This document shows positions 49,271 through 62,194 of a DNA stretch of 64,000 nt, one piece after another. The DNA comes from Adiantum capillus-veneris (lineage: Eukaryota > Streptophyta > Polypodiopsida > Polypodiales > Pteridaceae), in assembly GCA_014529385.2 (NCBI GenBank), contig CM043963.1, positions 72,443,412-72,507,411 on the forward strand, read 5' to 3'. The position numbers were made by a program, and so were the translations under genes. The notes under the pieces are model-generated. The model had not been told where the DNA came from and searched no databases. It saw only the letters and a list, made by a program, of their open reading frames with translations. How positions within the stretch are numbered: the first letter of the stretch is position 1; every line of letters starts with the position of its first letter.

Positions 49271-50964
49271 TGGATACAAGTAAGTTACATCGGATGCTCT
49301 CCAGTGAGTTAACCGGTGAAGCGAGGAAAGAATATGTCTCCATGCTAAGTAACTTCACCACATTGTTCATTGATGGTTATGAAGATCACATAGATCACAG
49401 TGGTCCAACACCACATAAGACTCAAGGAAGGAAGTAAGCCCGTAGTGCAAAAGCTCAGAAGGCTTGGGTAATCCAACAAGAAGCACTACTCAAGGTGGTA
49501 AGAAATTTGCTATAGGCAAGTTTCATTTACCCCGTCGAAGACTCAGAGTGGGTCTCTCCAGTGTTAGTCACACTAAAGAAAAATGGTAAGTGGAGAATCT
49601 GTGTAGACTACAAACCTCTCAATGCAGCCACAAAGAGGGATCATTTTTCCCTCCCATTCCAAGATCAAATTCTCAATGAAGTGGAAGGTCATGAGCGCTA
49701 CACAGTATGTGATGGCTACTCAGGCTACTTTCAGATTAGTATTGCAGAAGAAGACCAGAAAAAGACAACTTTCATAACACCATGAGCATTCTTTGCTTAC
49801 AAAGTGATGCCTTTTGGCCTCACCAACGCCTCGGCCACATTCCAACGCTATGTGACTTTTGTCTTCCAGCCATACTTTGGAACGTCAATACGAGTCTTCG
49901 TAGATGATTTTTGCATCTATAGTTCATGCTCACTCCATTTAAGCAAAGTCTATGATGGCTTGACTAAGCTACAAACCTTGGATGGCCAGCTCAACGTGGA
50001 TAAGTGTACATTGGTGAAAGCAAGGTCACTCTTCTTGGCCATGTAATTTTAGAAAAAGGGATTGAGGCTAACCCTAGCAAGATTCAAGCTTTGGTATCTT
50101 TGTCATCACCCACCATAGCTAAGCACTTGGACTCTTTCCTTCAGAAGGTAAGGTATTTAAGCACGTTCATTCACTTGCTATCTCAAGTGGTTCTCCCTCT
50201 ACAACAAGTCACCCATAAAGATGTCTTCTCATGGAGTGAAGAAAATGAGCAACAGTTTACGAAAGTGAAACAAATCCTGGCCACACTTCCCACCATTTCA
50301 CCTGCCATATGGAATGAGCCATTTTATGTGAACCCCAGTTTAGGAAGTGATACACTTGGATCCGTACTAATGCAAAAGGATCCCCAAACCTCTTTCATGC
50401 GTCCTATCTACTTCTCTAGTCGTGTCATGACCCCATCAGAAAAAGGATTCACCATAGTAGAGCACATGGCACTCCCATTAATGTTTGCCACTACAAAATT
50501 TCGCTCTTATCTATTGACTATACCCTTTGTAATTCTGACAATGGAGGAGGTCTTTCCGTATGTTATGCGACACATGGATGTCTCATCTAGGATCTCTAAG
50601 TGGTTGGCTAGATTACAAGAGTTTGACTACACCATGCAGGTAGAAAACTCCACTAGGGCTAGTCTAGCAGGTATTCTTACTCATCATCACTATGAGAAGA
50701 AGCTAAAGGTCAAGACAGAAGGTAAAGAAGTGACACTAATGGTAGAAAGTCCTAAGCTAGAAAGGGCTTACTCTCTTTTCTTTGATGGAGCATACAAAAG
50801 AACAGTGGACCAGTTTGCAGCCGGCATCATCATTTTCAATGAGCAAAAGGAGAAGGTATTCTCCATTGGGAAGCTGTTACACTCCCACTCCAACAATGAA
50901 GCAGAGTACGTGGCTTTCATTCTTGGATTAGAACAATGTATTTTGAAAGGGATTCAATGCCTAA
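49271..50964 (+). pseudogene. Tat-like gypsy reverse transcriptase with two RNase H domains, no integrase
   Basis: Reverse transcriptase starts before 49561 (VSPVLVTLKKNGKWRICVDY) and continues GHERYTVCDGYSGYFQISIA, a stop at 49783, KVMPFGLTNASATFQRYVT and the catalytic strand VFVDDFCIYSS (F-V-D-D form). After a shift near 50020 comes LLGHVILEKGIEANPSKIQA, then the first RNase H (ALGSVLMQ-like DTLGSVLMQKDPQT, FSSRVMTPSEKGFTIVEHMA). A second, archaeal-type RNase H follows (LFFDGAYKRTVDQFAAGIII and SHSNNEAEYVAFILGLEQCI), the mark of Tat-lineage plant gypsy elements. It stops at about 50966, where unrelated repeat sequence begins, so the end of this domain and the whole integrase are missing. 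Confidence 0.85.
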
Positions 50965-50968
50965 ACAA

Positions 50969-51365
50969 GGAATCGACATCGTCAACAAAGAAGAAGAAGG
51001 CCAAGTTGTGTGCCGCCGACACCGAAACAAGAAAAGCCGCCAAAGGCATGCCCCGGACGGCCCCAAAACTGACGAACAAGCTACATCGACGCACCCGTAA
51101 GGCCCGCCGTTCTCCGGAATCTCGTCCACAACGTATCTTTGCAGTAATATCCATAGGTTGTCATTATTTTTCCAGTTTCAAGCCAAATCTTTAAAAAAAA
51201 AACCCAATTGGAAATTATCACCTCTCTCTAGGTGATGGCCACAAAGGCCCACCTAGCAGTTTTCATTTTTAAATCCTCCTAAGACAAAGCAAGGGTCAAC
51301 CATCTGGGACCCACCGCCTTGCTTTGTCTCCCCTGATTAGGGCCCTAACCTAATCATACTGCCCT
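50969..51365 (+). repeat. Dispersed repeat, copy 2 (shared with 36317-36711)
   Basis: A 397-bp segment similar to 36317-36711 from end to end. It starts directly at the break of the second RNase H domain. The reading frame runs on through it (KLCAADTETRKAAKGMPRT, then HRRTRKARRSPESRPQ) to a stop at 51192. Confidence 0.9.
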
Positions 51366-51910
51366 AAACCTATAGCAGCCAGCACCTATAAAAAGGCACT
51401 GAGAGGTCACTATCGGGGGGGGGGGTCAGCACTTGGTAGCATTTTGGTGGGAGGAATTGGCAACACTTGTATCAAGAGAGAGGGGATTTAGTGTAGCATT
51501 TTGGGAATGAGCACTATGTGAAGAAGCCATGTGTACACCTTGACTCCAATAGTCGACACACACTCACACTAGTAGAAATCTTCGTGTCTATGAGTCACCT
51601 CTAGAGAACGCACTATTAAGGCTCACTATCTCTATCTGTCACCATGGTTGCCACCTCGTCGAAAATAAGGTTGCTGTAAATATTTCAATTAAAGTAGTTT
51701 TCCCTCACACCCCGAGGGTTTTTCATCACATGTGTCATTTCTCTATGTGTGTGTGTGTGTGTGTGTGTGTAGAGTTTATATCACTTTGAATCACCATTTT
51801 CTGCATCCTAGCCGCTCAAAGCTAGGTGGTGCCCCATGTTCACTTCATTGTGGCCAGCTCGGCGTGCATCGGCTCCTGGCGTTTTGAGGCCATCGGGGTC
51901 GGTGTCGCTC
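51366..51910 (+). repeat. Probable LTR sequence of the gypsy element
   Basis: This follows the dispersed repeat. It has a TATA-like box ACCTATAAAAAGGC at 51383-51396, a G run (51415-51426), a GT tract (about 51745-51770) and an end near CGTCAACAG. Its position after pol with a strong TATA box fits a 3' LTR, perhaps starting inside the dispersed repeat. No 5' partner is present to prove the borders. Confidence 0.5.
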
Positions 51911-52239
51911 TTTGTGCTCGTCAACAGTTTTTAGAGAGAAGGAAAAGATCTAGGCCTTTGGATTTGCTAAAGGGGGACCACATTTTGGGCCATTACATTG
52001 GAAAACTCGATAAAGAGACAATAGATATCTGCCATAGGAAGCTTTCGCAATCACCCAATCTCCCCAAACCTGTAGTACTGGCTCTATCAATCCAATATGA
52101 CTTGGAGTGGACAAAATCATCCTTCTTGAAAAGCAAGAAACTATTAGAGTTTCTGGACTTGCTTATGGGTTTATGGGCTCAAGAAGTGCATGGTATGGCA
52201 TTATGTCTAGCTATGTCCTTGCCTCTTTTGGTGGCATAG
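51826..52239 (+). CDS. Unrecognised 137-codon frame after the LTR
   Basis: An open frame with plausible amino acid make-up: RKRSRPLDLLKGDHILGHYI, GKLDKETIDICHRKLS, VVLALSIQYDLEWTKSSF, LLEFLDLLMGLWAQEVHGM. The first part overlaps the supposed LTR end, so a real start may lie later. No family recognised. It may be a fragment of a retroelement internal region or a host gene piece. Confidence 0.25.
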   Translation: MVPHVHFIVASSACIGSWRFEAIGVGVALCARQQFLERRKRSRPLDLLKGDHILGHYIGKLDKETIDICHRKLSQSPNLPKPVVLALSIQYDLEWTKSSFLKSKKLLEFLDLLMGLWAQEVHGMALCLAMSLPLLVA

Positions 52240-52391
52240 GCAAGTAGTTGTAGGATTAAAAAATGAAAAGCATCGTGCTGGCTCAAGTAGCCACAATTGA
52301 TCCTTGTTTTATTCCCCATGCTTCCTTGCTTCTCCCTAGTGGAAATCCATTGTAAAAACCTTTTTCTTGGAGATGGCCTAAAATAAGCATC

Positions 52392-52506
<115 letters not shown>

Positions 52507-53423
52507 AGCGGACAATAGCCCTCACCTATAGAGTGGATGTTGTATGTGTTTACAAGGGGGTAATCTATAGATGGAGCATTGCAAACCCAGGCAAGCATAA
52601 CCTAAGCCCTATTGGTGAGCAAGAGGTAGTAGCAACAGGCGAGGGGAATGCCCATGGTAAAAAACATCTCCAGCTAAAAGCTAAGAGCTAATGAGGGTGG
52701 GTGATGGCAGTAGCATGGAATGCAAAAGCAGAGGGTAGTTTGGGCATATGGTGAATGGTTTTAAGGTTAAAATATGAATCATTTTTTATATTCACTCTAG
52801 AAAGTGTAAAGTTTTACTAGCCAAAATTTGGCACTTTTATTCTATTAAAAAGACAAATCTAATAATAAAGGGGACCAAGAGGGGAAAGGATTTGGGGAGG
52901 GGGTTTGTCACATGGGATTACTGCTAAAAAAATGCCCCAATGGAATGAAAGCCAAGAGTTTTCATTTTTTACCAAAAAATTTACACTAGCTACTAGGGAA
53001 AATAGAGAGTAATTAAAGTGAAATGATGATAAGAAACAGAGCATAAGATAGGTATGATGATAAGGAACAGACCATAAGATAGGTATGATGATTGCAAGGA
53101 ACCCTTTGGTCATGGGTCTTAAACACAAAATTCAAACGCGAGGAATTATACAATGTCTCTTTATGGGAAGAGAGGAACATATCCTTATTACCTAAGTCAT
53201 GTTACCATATATGTGGTAATGATGTGTGTGAACACACTTAGGACCACCGGGGCATTTTTTCTTTCACTAGGAGGTTTTTTTCCCTTGCATTGCATACACC
53301 CGTCATTCTAGGGCTAACTTATCTTTCTATCATGCACTAAGCAATACACTCTCTGTTGTGCGCCTTGAGCTTCTTCATCTTCTCCAAGCTGTGTATGCAT
53401 CCTTGCAACCCTTATTCCAGCAA

Positions 53424-55215
53424 TTGGTATCATAGCAGGTTGCATCCTTTTGGGCATAGTTTCTAGCACCTACCTGCTCACTTTCTTCGATTTTGGTGAG
53501 TTTTGGTGAGTGTTAAAAGTTTAACAAATACTTTAGGGGTGCTCGTAGAGCTTGATTTGCTCAAAATTTTGATTCAAGATCATTTCAACCTCTGTTCTTG
53601 TGTCAAAAAGAATTTGGAATGTTGTGCAAGGCATTGACGTACGTTGCCTTCTGAGATACGGGTTGTGTTTAGGATGTTGCAGGTTTTGGTTCGTTTACAG
53701 CTGGTAGACTTGTTTTGCCTACGACTGAGAAGTCGTGTTGGGATGTCAGAGATGCGTAAGCTCATGCATCAATTACATTATCTATGAAGTGCACTATTAC
53801 TCCTCACATTCGCTCAGTAAAATCAGCAAAACTGGCTTGGGATACTCTGGTTGATCTTTATGCAAAGTCAAATGAGACTTAAATTGAATTGATGCGTAAA
53901 GAGCTGGAGTCAAATATTATGCAAGAGGAAGATGACATGGACACTTTCCTTTTTGGTATCAAGGATATCAATGAGAAACTCACTTATGTAGGAAAAGTCA
54001 ATTATGATAGTTCACTTGTGTAGAATGTTCTCGATGCATTACAAGACTTTTGCTAGTACTTGGAGATTTATGACCCAAGAAACCTCTCAAGCTATCAATA
54101 TTGATGCATTATGCACATTGTTATTGTTACTGTGAGAGTCACTTTCAAGAAAGAAGAAGGCTAAACAGTGTGTAGTTGAATATGTTTTTTTTCCTGCTCA
54201 AAGAAAAGGTGGCAATAGCAATGTAGCCACTTCCCATGGTTCTTTAGTGATTGGAAAATCACATGTTCCTACTGCTTCTATTAGCAACACCTCGTCTAAA
54301 AATTTTGGCAAAGAGGGCAAGAAGAAAATGTGTTGCCATTATTTCAAGTTTAATAATCACTTGTAAAGCAATGTCCTAAGTTGAAGGCAAAAGAGTCGAA
54401 GAACAAAGAGGCTAGCTCTACTACAAACACAACTATTGTAGAATCTTTTGGAAACAGATATTGTGATGTTGATGTAGATACATAGAGTAGGAATTTAGTG
54501 CAGAGTATTCTTATGATCCTTCTATCCATGATGCATGTATGTCAGTTGTTGCAGATTCACATGTGTGGTACTTTGATAGTGGTGCTACAAAGCACATTAC
54601 TTCACACATTGTGACTTGTTTACCTCTCTTAGGTATGTCTCTCATGGTAAAGGAGTCACTTGTGGCAAAAATGCCTCTTATCTAGTCAACGGAGCTGAAA
54701 TATTGTGCTAAATACTACAAATGGAAGTTCTTTTACACCTGTTGATGCACTTTGTGTACTAGGGATAAAAAAGAATCTATTTGTTGTATCTACACTTGCA
54801 AGACTTGGTCTTGTTGTCAAATTTGTGGATGAAAAATGTACAATTCATGATCTCAGTTATGGTGATGAAGTAGTTGCATCTAGAACTTTGTGATGTGGGC
54901 TATATAATCTCACTTTGTATGACAAGTGTGGATAAATTTTGCAAATGCAGTTTTGGATTCAAAGGCTGTTTCAGATGCAAAGCTTTAGCATGCATGTTTT
55001 GGGCATCTAAATTTTAGCAGTTTGTAGTGCTTGTAAAAATCTAATATGGTTATTTCTTTGTTTCCTCCTAAAGCACCTTGTAAGCATGTTTGTGAACGTT
55101 GTATTTTGGGTAAGATGCAGCATTCAAATTTTCCAAAGGATGGTTCACTAAGGGCTACATGCAAGTTGCAACTTGTGCATAGTGATGTTTGTGGGCCTTG
55201 TGAGACCACAAGGTA
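53424..55215 (+). mobile_element. Ty1/copia element, 5' part (primer site, gag, protease, pre-integrase)
   Basis: TGGTATCATAGCAGG at 53424 is close to the copia primer-binding site complementary to initiator Met-tRNA (TGGTATCAGAGC). gag follows: SVKSAKLAWDTLVDLYAKSN, RKELESNIMQEEDDMDTFLF and INEKLTYVGK. A worn zinc knuckle reads CCHYFKFNNHL. Protease has VWYFDSGATKHITSH with the D-S-G catalytic site (about 54565). Then GIKKNLFVVSTLARLGLVVK, and the pre-integrase GAG domain CERCILGKMQHSNFPKDGS and LQLVHSDVCGPCETT. It stops at 55215, before the integrase core. Many stops. The 5' LTR would lie just left of 53424, but its start is not clear. Confidence 0.8.
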
Positions 55216-55480
55216 GACAAACATGCTAATAACCTCCCAACCATCCTATATATAGGCCCTTGGACCTCTTCCATATATAGACCCCTTTACTACATGTGTG
55301 TCCAACACGTTGCCAGGGCCGTGCCCGCCTAGTCCTACCCATGGCATGACATTGCTCTCCCCTTGGAGAAAAGTTTTTGTCCTCAAAAACACAAGTGGTG
55401 GTATCTTCATAAGAAGACTAATGTTTTTCATCATGGCATCCCTCATGGATCCAACGGTTCATTGGATCCGAACCCGGTTC
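55216..55480 (-). mobile_element. Possible gypsy polyprotein end joined to the copia break
   Basis: On the minus strand 55446-55246 reads LVFLRTKTFLQGESNVMPW. This resembles the LRTKxFxEGESNV-type end that follows the chromodomain in many plant gypsy elements. Next to it, TATATATAGG at about 55245 could be part of an LTR. If right, a second retroelement was inserted in or recombined with the copia element here. Confidence 0.35.
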
Positions 55481-58088
55481 AGTGGGAGGTTCAAGGAAAT
55501 CAAGAATAACATCTTGATTTTTCCACATTGTTGTCCCCGCGTAACCATCTTGATTAACCTACCCATAACCAACATAGCGTGGAACTCCATTTAGAACTCA
55601 CTTGAGTATGCTAAACGAGTTATCACAACTAGACTGTTTGAAGGTACTAGAACGTGTAATAAGACCTCTGCTCAACTTTCCATGAAAGTAACATGATGAT
55701 ATACTTATCAACACCGACCAAGTCTTTGACTTACTGATGTTTCTTGTCAGTAACCAACCTCATCCAAACTAATGATCAAGGTTGATAACCTGAGAATAAT
55801 AGGCAGAGACTAAAACTAGTCGCAACATGCCTTTCATCATGTGAAACAAACTCCCAACCAGAAAGGTAATCAATCCGGTTGTGTCGCTTCTTGCTAATGT
55901 ATGCACTTAGCATATCCTTTAGCGTGGTTAACTAATGTATGTGCTTAGCATATCCTTTAGTACTATATAGAATGCTTGTAAGCTACCCATCCAACACGAG
56001 ATAAATAGCAAAGTATAAGAGTGTGGTGCTTTCCCCAATCAATTACAGGCAGTCTTCCATGACTGATGATAACCTATGACTCACCAAGTGAGGTTCAAGT
56101 CGTATGCTTGATGTGAATTTGATCGAAGTAAACTCATAGAGTTTAGATCATCCAATCACAAACACCGATACTAAACCATTATCGTGTATGACCGAGTGTG
56201 AACTCATAGTAAATCTGCAAGAGAGATTACACTTGCAGTGCAAAAGGGTGCAGAAAGAATAAAGTCCAGGAATTTTCATGCGGCTCCAAATAAATCTGTG
56301 TTAAACACTAGGGCCCATAACACCTAGTGTGCATGCATTTAACACAAACATATCCGAACCGCAATTCCATGACAAGACTTTCCACGATACATATGTGAAA
56401 GTCTTGCAATGAAAGTTGGACCATAACAGAATGCGAAAACTCAGTCACACCTCGGTAACAACCATGAGACATTCTCATTATATAGCACACATGGATATTT
56501 GGAGAAACAACCATCCGTTACGTGGTGGTTTCACAGCACTTTAAATCGCAACAAGTCTGTACTTAGTGCCCAATAATTTTTGGACACTGAAATTGTTCCT
56601 GATATTGTGTGCTCCAAATGGTCTAACAAATGGATGTGACCAGCACCTAGGGACTTCCTCGCAACACATCATTAGGAATTACGCGCCAGTGTCAGTCTTA
56701 GAGACTCATATTCTCCACATGTGGAATATATCTCAAATAAGGATGTCGAAAAAAAGGACATCCTTCATGTACGAGATGTACTTGTGTGTGGAGGTAACTG
56801 CAAGCACTGTGCGATGCGAGTGAGAGAGACCCTCATTATCATTGCTCCACACTAGCTAAATCGAACTCCGTGAGTTCCTAGACCATGTTGTATCCCATGC
56901 GACCGCATGTGCCAAACAGAAGCATACCATGTAGGTTTGTAATTGTCTCAACAAGAGTCAAAACCATCATGGTATCTTGATGAACAAGGAAGATAGAAAA
57001 TAACATTATTTTCTCAAAATGCTATGCTCTTACATGATCCTGTCACTTGGCTAAAGAGCAAGCTCGATGAAATCCTTCTAGCTCAAACATCCCGTTTATA
57101 GAATTTAAGCAAACTTAATTGGAAAGGAAAATAGATCCAAAAAACATGTACTTACCATGAGGTGGAAATTACCTGATACTTACCCGGAAGTCAAGTAGAT
57201 CCCTCAACCTGTAAGCTTACCATATCAAAATTTCTTTGACCTACTAATCACTCAAATTAGAGATTATTGAAGATAAAGAAATTGAACTTGTAACCCTGGA
57301 TGTTGCCTTGGCAATCCAAACCCCTTGGTTAGAATCTACGTAGTCAAACCCCTTGGCAAGACCCTTGATAAAAACTACTCAATTAGCAGTTAACGATAAC
57401 CAACATAGTCGACCGTGTACAAAAATGATTGGAATCAACTGGAAAAGTTGAATGTGTCCACTACCCTGTGGTAGATTGCGGACTTCTTTACTTGAAAGTA
57501 CAACTGTGGTAGATCAAATTGTGATCCTCAATGCCTATGGAGTGATTTATTAATCACCCACAGGGTCTTACCCCAAAACTATGCTTCCATAGACACTCAT
57601 AGTGCTATAGAGAGAGAAGGAGATACGCACAAGTGAAATGCCTAGTTCTTATGAACAGCCATGCTGTCGCAACTATTTCCTGCATTTAGAATCCGTGGGA
57701 TAGATCAGCTGCTATGAGTTTAATACTATTGGAAATTCAACTCGATTGTCGCACTGAAAACATGTAGTAGAAAAATGACACCCAAAACATCCATAATGAC
57801 AAGACTCTTTCTTGTCCAGTAATGTCGATGGGTGCTCCACTTGGTAGATCTGTTTGATCTTGAGAATAAGCAGCCAAGGAATGCCAATAGTTGGGTCTTA
57901 CCCTACGTCTAACAATGGCTCTTAGTCTTTATGGCTCATAGCCCTTCAATCGACGAACCGAGGAAGACTAATTTGGGTGGCGTCTTGGCCACTTTCTAGC
58001 TAAGAGTTAGAGCACCTTGGCTCAGGCTAACTCATGAGAAAAACATGTGTCAAAAGCTTCTTATAATGTTTTCATTATTCTTCGAGAG

Positions 58089-58090
<2 letters not shown>
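55481..58090. other. Long stretch without a supported gene
   Basis: 2.6 kb of unassigned sequence with a more even base composition than its surroundings. A unit of about 40 bp (CTTAGCATATCCTTTAG with neighbours) is doubled at about 55895-55965. It may be the LTR or non-coding interior of a retroelement, but no end could be placed. Confidence 0.4.

Positions 58091-58093
<3 letters not shown>

Positions 58094-58150
<57 letters not shown>
58094..58150. repeat. (GA)n microsatellite
   Basis: About 25 GA units followed by a slightly interrupted end. 58151-59567 holds no gene I can support. Confidence 0.95.
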
Positions 58151-59567
58151 TAGCATGCTGGGTTCAGGAAGGTTTTATAACCTATTGTAGTGCGTACCCA
58201 ATTCATGTGCTTGTGTGCATCTTATGCCTGGGCTGTAGCTTATTCTATAATCATACAACAATATGTTTGTATGACGCTCTCATCGAGAGAGGCAACAGAA
58301 AACACAAGTCAAATCTTGACCCGTCTACCTTGTATGGGGTCGTGACTGTACGAGGATGACTTGAATAAGGCACTTTGCCTGTGAATCAAGTCTAAGTTTT
58401 AGGTTCTTTTTAGTGTTGTTGTGCGTTGACAGCAACCAAAAATCATGTCAAACAATCCAGAACTTATCTTGTGCTTGACAGAGTTGCGAGTGTGATAGCG
58501 GAAGAGTAATTCATGAGGCGGTAGAATTGAATCCACCTACCTAGCATGCCTTACGTATAGAATTGTAAGCCCTTGGTTACAGCGATGGCCTCAAACATAA
58601 CAGCCCAAACCATAAGTGCCGTGCACAATCTATATTGGTAGGGATGTTGTGAGGTGCCAATGCCCTTGATTCCAAGTCAATGGGCAGTATCTCGACATAA
58701 GGGAGAAGCCTTGCTTCGTGTAAAACTGCCAAAGCACTTTGATTTTCACAACGACAATAGTTGCTAAGTATGTAAACATGGAAAAACAACAAAAATTGAG
58801 AATTGTCTAACTTGGGCTTCCATCTGCAACCAGTTGGCATGAAACCAGCTCATAGTCATCTGTACATAAAGAAACAATTTGCAAACATTTTGACAAATCC
58901 CTGCCAAGTTTTTATGCTCATAGCATATGCCAAACGTGGGGAGTCCCAATGCAAGATGCACTATTGACATACAAATATCATGACAAAAAAAACGACCTTG
59001 TCGAGTAATTTCGACAGAAATTAGCCAATAATGTGGGGCAAGCATCCTCTAGCAGCTTCTAGAAACAAAGAGAAGGAGTCGGTCATGCCGAGCAGCTTAC
59101 CCCCTTCATCAAGTCAAGCAATAGAATGTGCCAATCTCCTTGAGATTCCAAAACATTGCAAATTTGCTATGCTTTTGCATCGAAATTGAACTGTTGTGAA
59201 GCCGTGATGTAGAGCAAGGCGGTTGGTACTCAAGCCATGCTTAATTCCAATCTTTAAACCAATCAAATTTTTTATGCTTATAGTAATTTTCACAAGCCAT
59301 GCTTGTGCTTTGTGTGCCTAAAGTGTATGCACGTATGTTGCATATCATAGCTATCAAGAAAATGCTTAACAAAACAAAATCAACTGCGTACCCCATTAAG
59401 TACACCTGCCGACAAATCTTGCAGACGCAAAAATCAAATGAGCTGCAAGCAAAAAGAAAATCGAGAAATGATTTATGAGACATTGTTGCTTGGTGCAATA
59501 GATAATCTACTTCCTGCTGCCAAGGTACTTGCCTGATCTGCAAGAAAATTGGAAACTTGAGATCAAT

Positions 59568-60112
59568 TCAATGCTCGAGTTGGGTTACACAAACCGCGGC
59601 CATGAGCGTCTGTGAATGATTCGATCGGCCTTGACAATTGCCACGATCGTATACAGTACACGCCATGCCTAAGTTACTTGTATTGCGAGGCAACGTTGCC
59701 TCGTGGGAGCCATTAAAACCCTTGCATGGGCTATCTTTGGTGGAGCCTTGCTCCTTAGTCCAAATGGCGGTACCACCAGCTGAAGTGGACATAATGTACT
59801 GACCATGGTCATACTTGACCCATAGGTAGTCTCTCAGGGAAACATAGCCAAGATTAACGTAATTACATGTTTTTGCAATACAATTGCACACACAAAGCTG
59901 TGAAAACTGTAAGAACGTGAAAATTCAAACCTAATAATACAACCTTGTTGGAGTACTTGAAGAAAATCCTTGCCTCCCATCCTATGGCAATGCCCTTGCT
60001 GGCATGAATCCCAAACTATGTCGAAGCCCTGCACCTTGGACGCCTTGCATAGCCCGTGCATATGCAACCTTGGGTGCTGATTGTGAGGAGATCCATGCCT
60101 TCTCCTCAGTCA
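59568..60112 (-). CDS. Unrecognised possible two-exon gene
   Basis: Exon 1 may start at 60112 (MTEEKAWISSQSAPKVAYAR) and run to about 59946, where CAACAAG|GTTGTA could be a donor. A frame change inside is needed (SKGIAIGWEARIFFKYSNK). The second part, open to 59568, reads VNLGYVSLRDYLWVKYDHGQ, YIMSTSAGGTAIWTKEQGST, then NTSNLGMACTVYDRGNCQGR and ends QLEH. The V.LR...Y....  G...A.W pattern slightly recalls fascin-like beta-trefoil (DUF569) proteins, but this is weak. It could be a pseudogene. Confidence 0.25.
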
Positions 60113-60954
60113 TGCTGCCGGCCCGGGGGATTCACTCTATATACAAAACAGGACACCACCTGCGAGCGGACATTTTAGAAAAAACCCCTATATATGACTC
60201 ATATTCAAGAATATGACCCCCTTGCTACGCTTATACGACAATCAATGAAGAAAACTATCATACCCCTATCTTACATATATGATTTAGGTCTCACATGATC
60301 TAACTGAGTAAATCTAGTCAAAGAGTGTGTAGCATAGTGACCGAAAAGATACTAAGAAACCATTTCTATTTGATAATTGGACGTCCCCTCACTGAGTCTT
60401 AGTTTGACTTTCAAATTATGTGTCCAATCAACTCGCACTCTGGCTACTCGTCCATTTCTCACCCATCCAAAGTTGGTGTAAATCAACCCTTGACCTACTC
60501 TAAATCAGCGCTTATCTATGGTCTGCAAAATTTAATGTGTGACTGATAAAAAGCTTCCCCAAAACTCATCCAAGTTCTAGTGCACGGGTGAAAGCATGAA
60601 TAGGTGGAAAGCTATATATGTGATATCATTAAATAGCATAGCATGACATTGGGGGTGTGGTCACCGGTGCCATATTTCAGACGTCCAAATTTATATTCTA
60701 AAAAATGTTATACGGAAAAATTCAGCCTTCACACACCCACTTTGTTTCATGAGTAATTGGCAGTTTCAAACACCGTGCCCCCCCCCCCCCCCCCGACCCC
60801 CCGCCTCTCTCTCTCTCTCTCGCACGCGTGCTCAAGGTCTACTGTGCTTAGAGCTTCTACTGTGCAAGCTTCGCTGCTTCAAGGACGATTGTAGTAACCA
60901 CCCTCTTCTCTTCGAGGTATGTCTCTCCCATTGAACATGTACACTGTAACATTT
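60113..60954. other. No gene seen; poly-C and CT tract
   Basis: A poly-C run (60779-60794) followed by a CT tract (about 60806-60820). Otherwise unassigned sequence up to the LTR border. Confidence 0.5.
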
Positions 60955-62135
60955 AATGGTCTAAAAACTTATGTGTAGCGGAAATTAGCATGAACATAGT
61001 GGGCATTTCATTAGAATAGATTCCTAATGAGAATTACAAGAGTGCTTGGGTGGAGAGAGCAAAAAAAAGCATAACACCTAGTTAGATAGCATCAACAATA
61101 CTTCAAAAGAGAGAGAAATTAATCTATTGACAACATTTGACGACCGGATTTGCATGGAGCTGGTCCCCCCTCCAAAAGGCTTTGTATTATGGTTTCTCCC
61201 ATCAAGAGAGACATTGTACAATACAATTCTTTGTGTTCCTTCAAGACTAGCTAGTGCAATGAAGATGAAAACTTCATGCACTAAGCAAAACACTTAGTAA
61301 ACACAACTTTAATTATCCCCATTCTCAGACCCAAGACCTCACACACCTTCGAAGATGGTGATAGCGAGCAGGGTATGAGAGTAGATTGAGAGGAAGAAGG
61401 AGTATCTTATGAGAAAGATGTACATCTCCTCACATAATCACTCATATTAGCATAGCTTTAGCTTAGTAATTAGCTTGGTAGAGGAGATGAGCATGCATTG
61501 AAGCTTGGCTCTTGGTTGGATTTGCATCCACAAGCCAAGAGTGTGTCGATGTAGGCTTCTATCTCACAAGCTTGGAGTAGGTGATGAGTTCTGCATTAAA
61601 GCTTGGGAAGAGATAGTCTTCTCTTTTTTCACACATGAGATTGTGTGAGTGTGTGTGTGATGATGCCTTGCAAAAATCAGCCCCCTCTCTCTCTTGGGCA
61701 AGCCCTCTTGCTAATTGCTCTTGCGGGCTTCCCATTGGGCCTCCCCAAGTCAAGCCAATGGCTATTAAGCAGCATAAGTGATAGCCTTCTGACATGTGTC
61801 CCCCTTTCCCTTTTTGTGAGAGCTTTAGGTAATTTAATAATTAAACTAAACTCTCATTGGACCCCTTTGCCTCCTAGCTAATAGAAATCAGGCAAGCCAT
61901 TGGGCTCCTGAATGCTCATTGGACCCCTTGGGAGACTGTCCAATAGTCTTCTAGGAGACTTAATTCTCATTGGTTCTTTTATTAAGTGTTTTTAAATTAA
62001 TTAAACTAGATTTACTCTAGCCTAATTCTCATTGGTCCACCTCCAAGGCCATCCAATAGGAATTGGGCACACCTTGTGTCTGGGCTAGGGAGCGGGAGCT
62101 AACATGTGTCCCTAATTCCCTTTGTGTAAAGGGAG

Positions 62136-62194
<59 letters not shown>

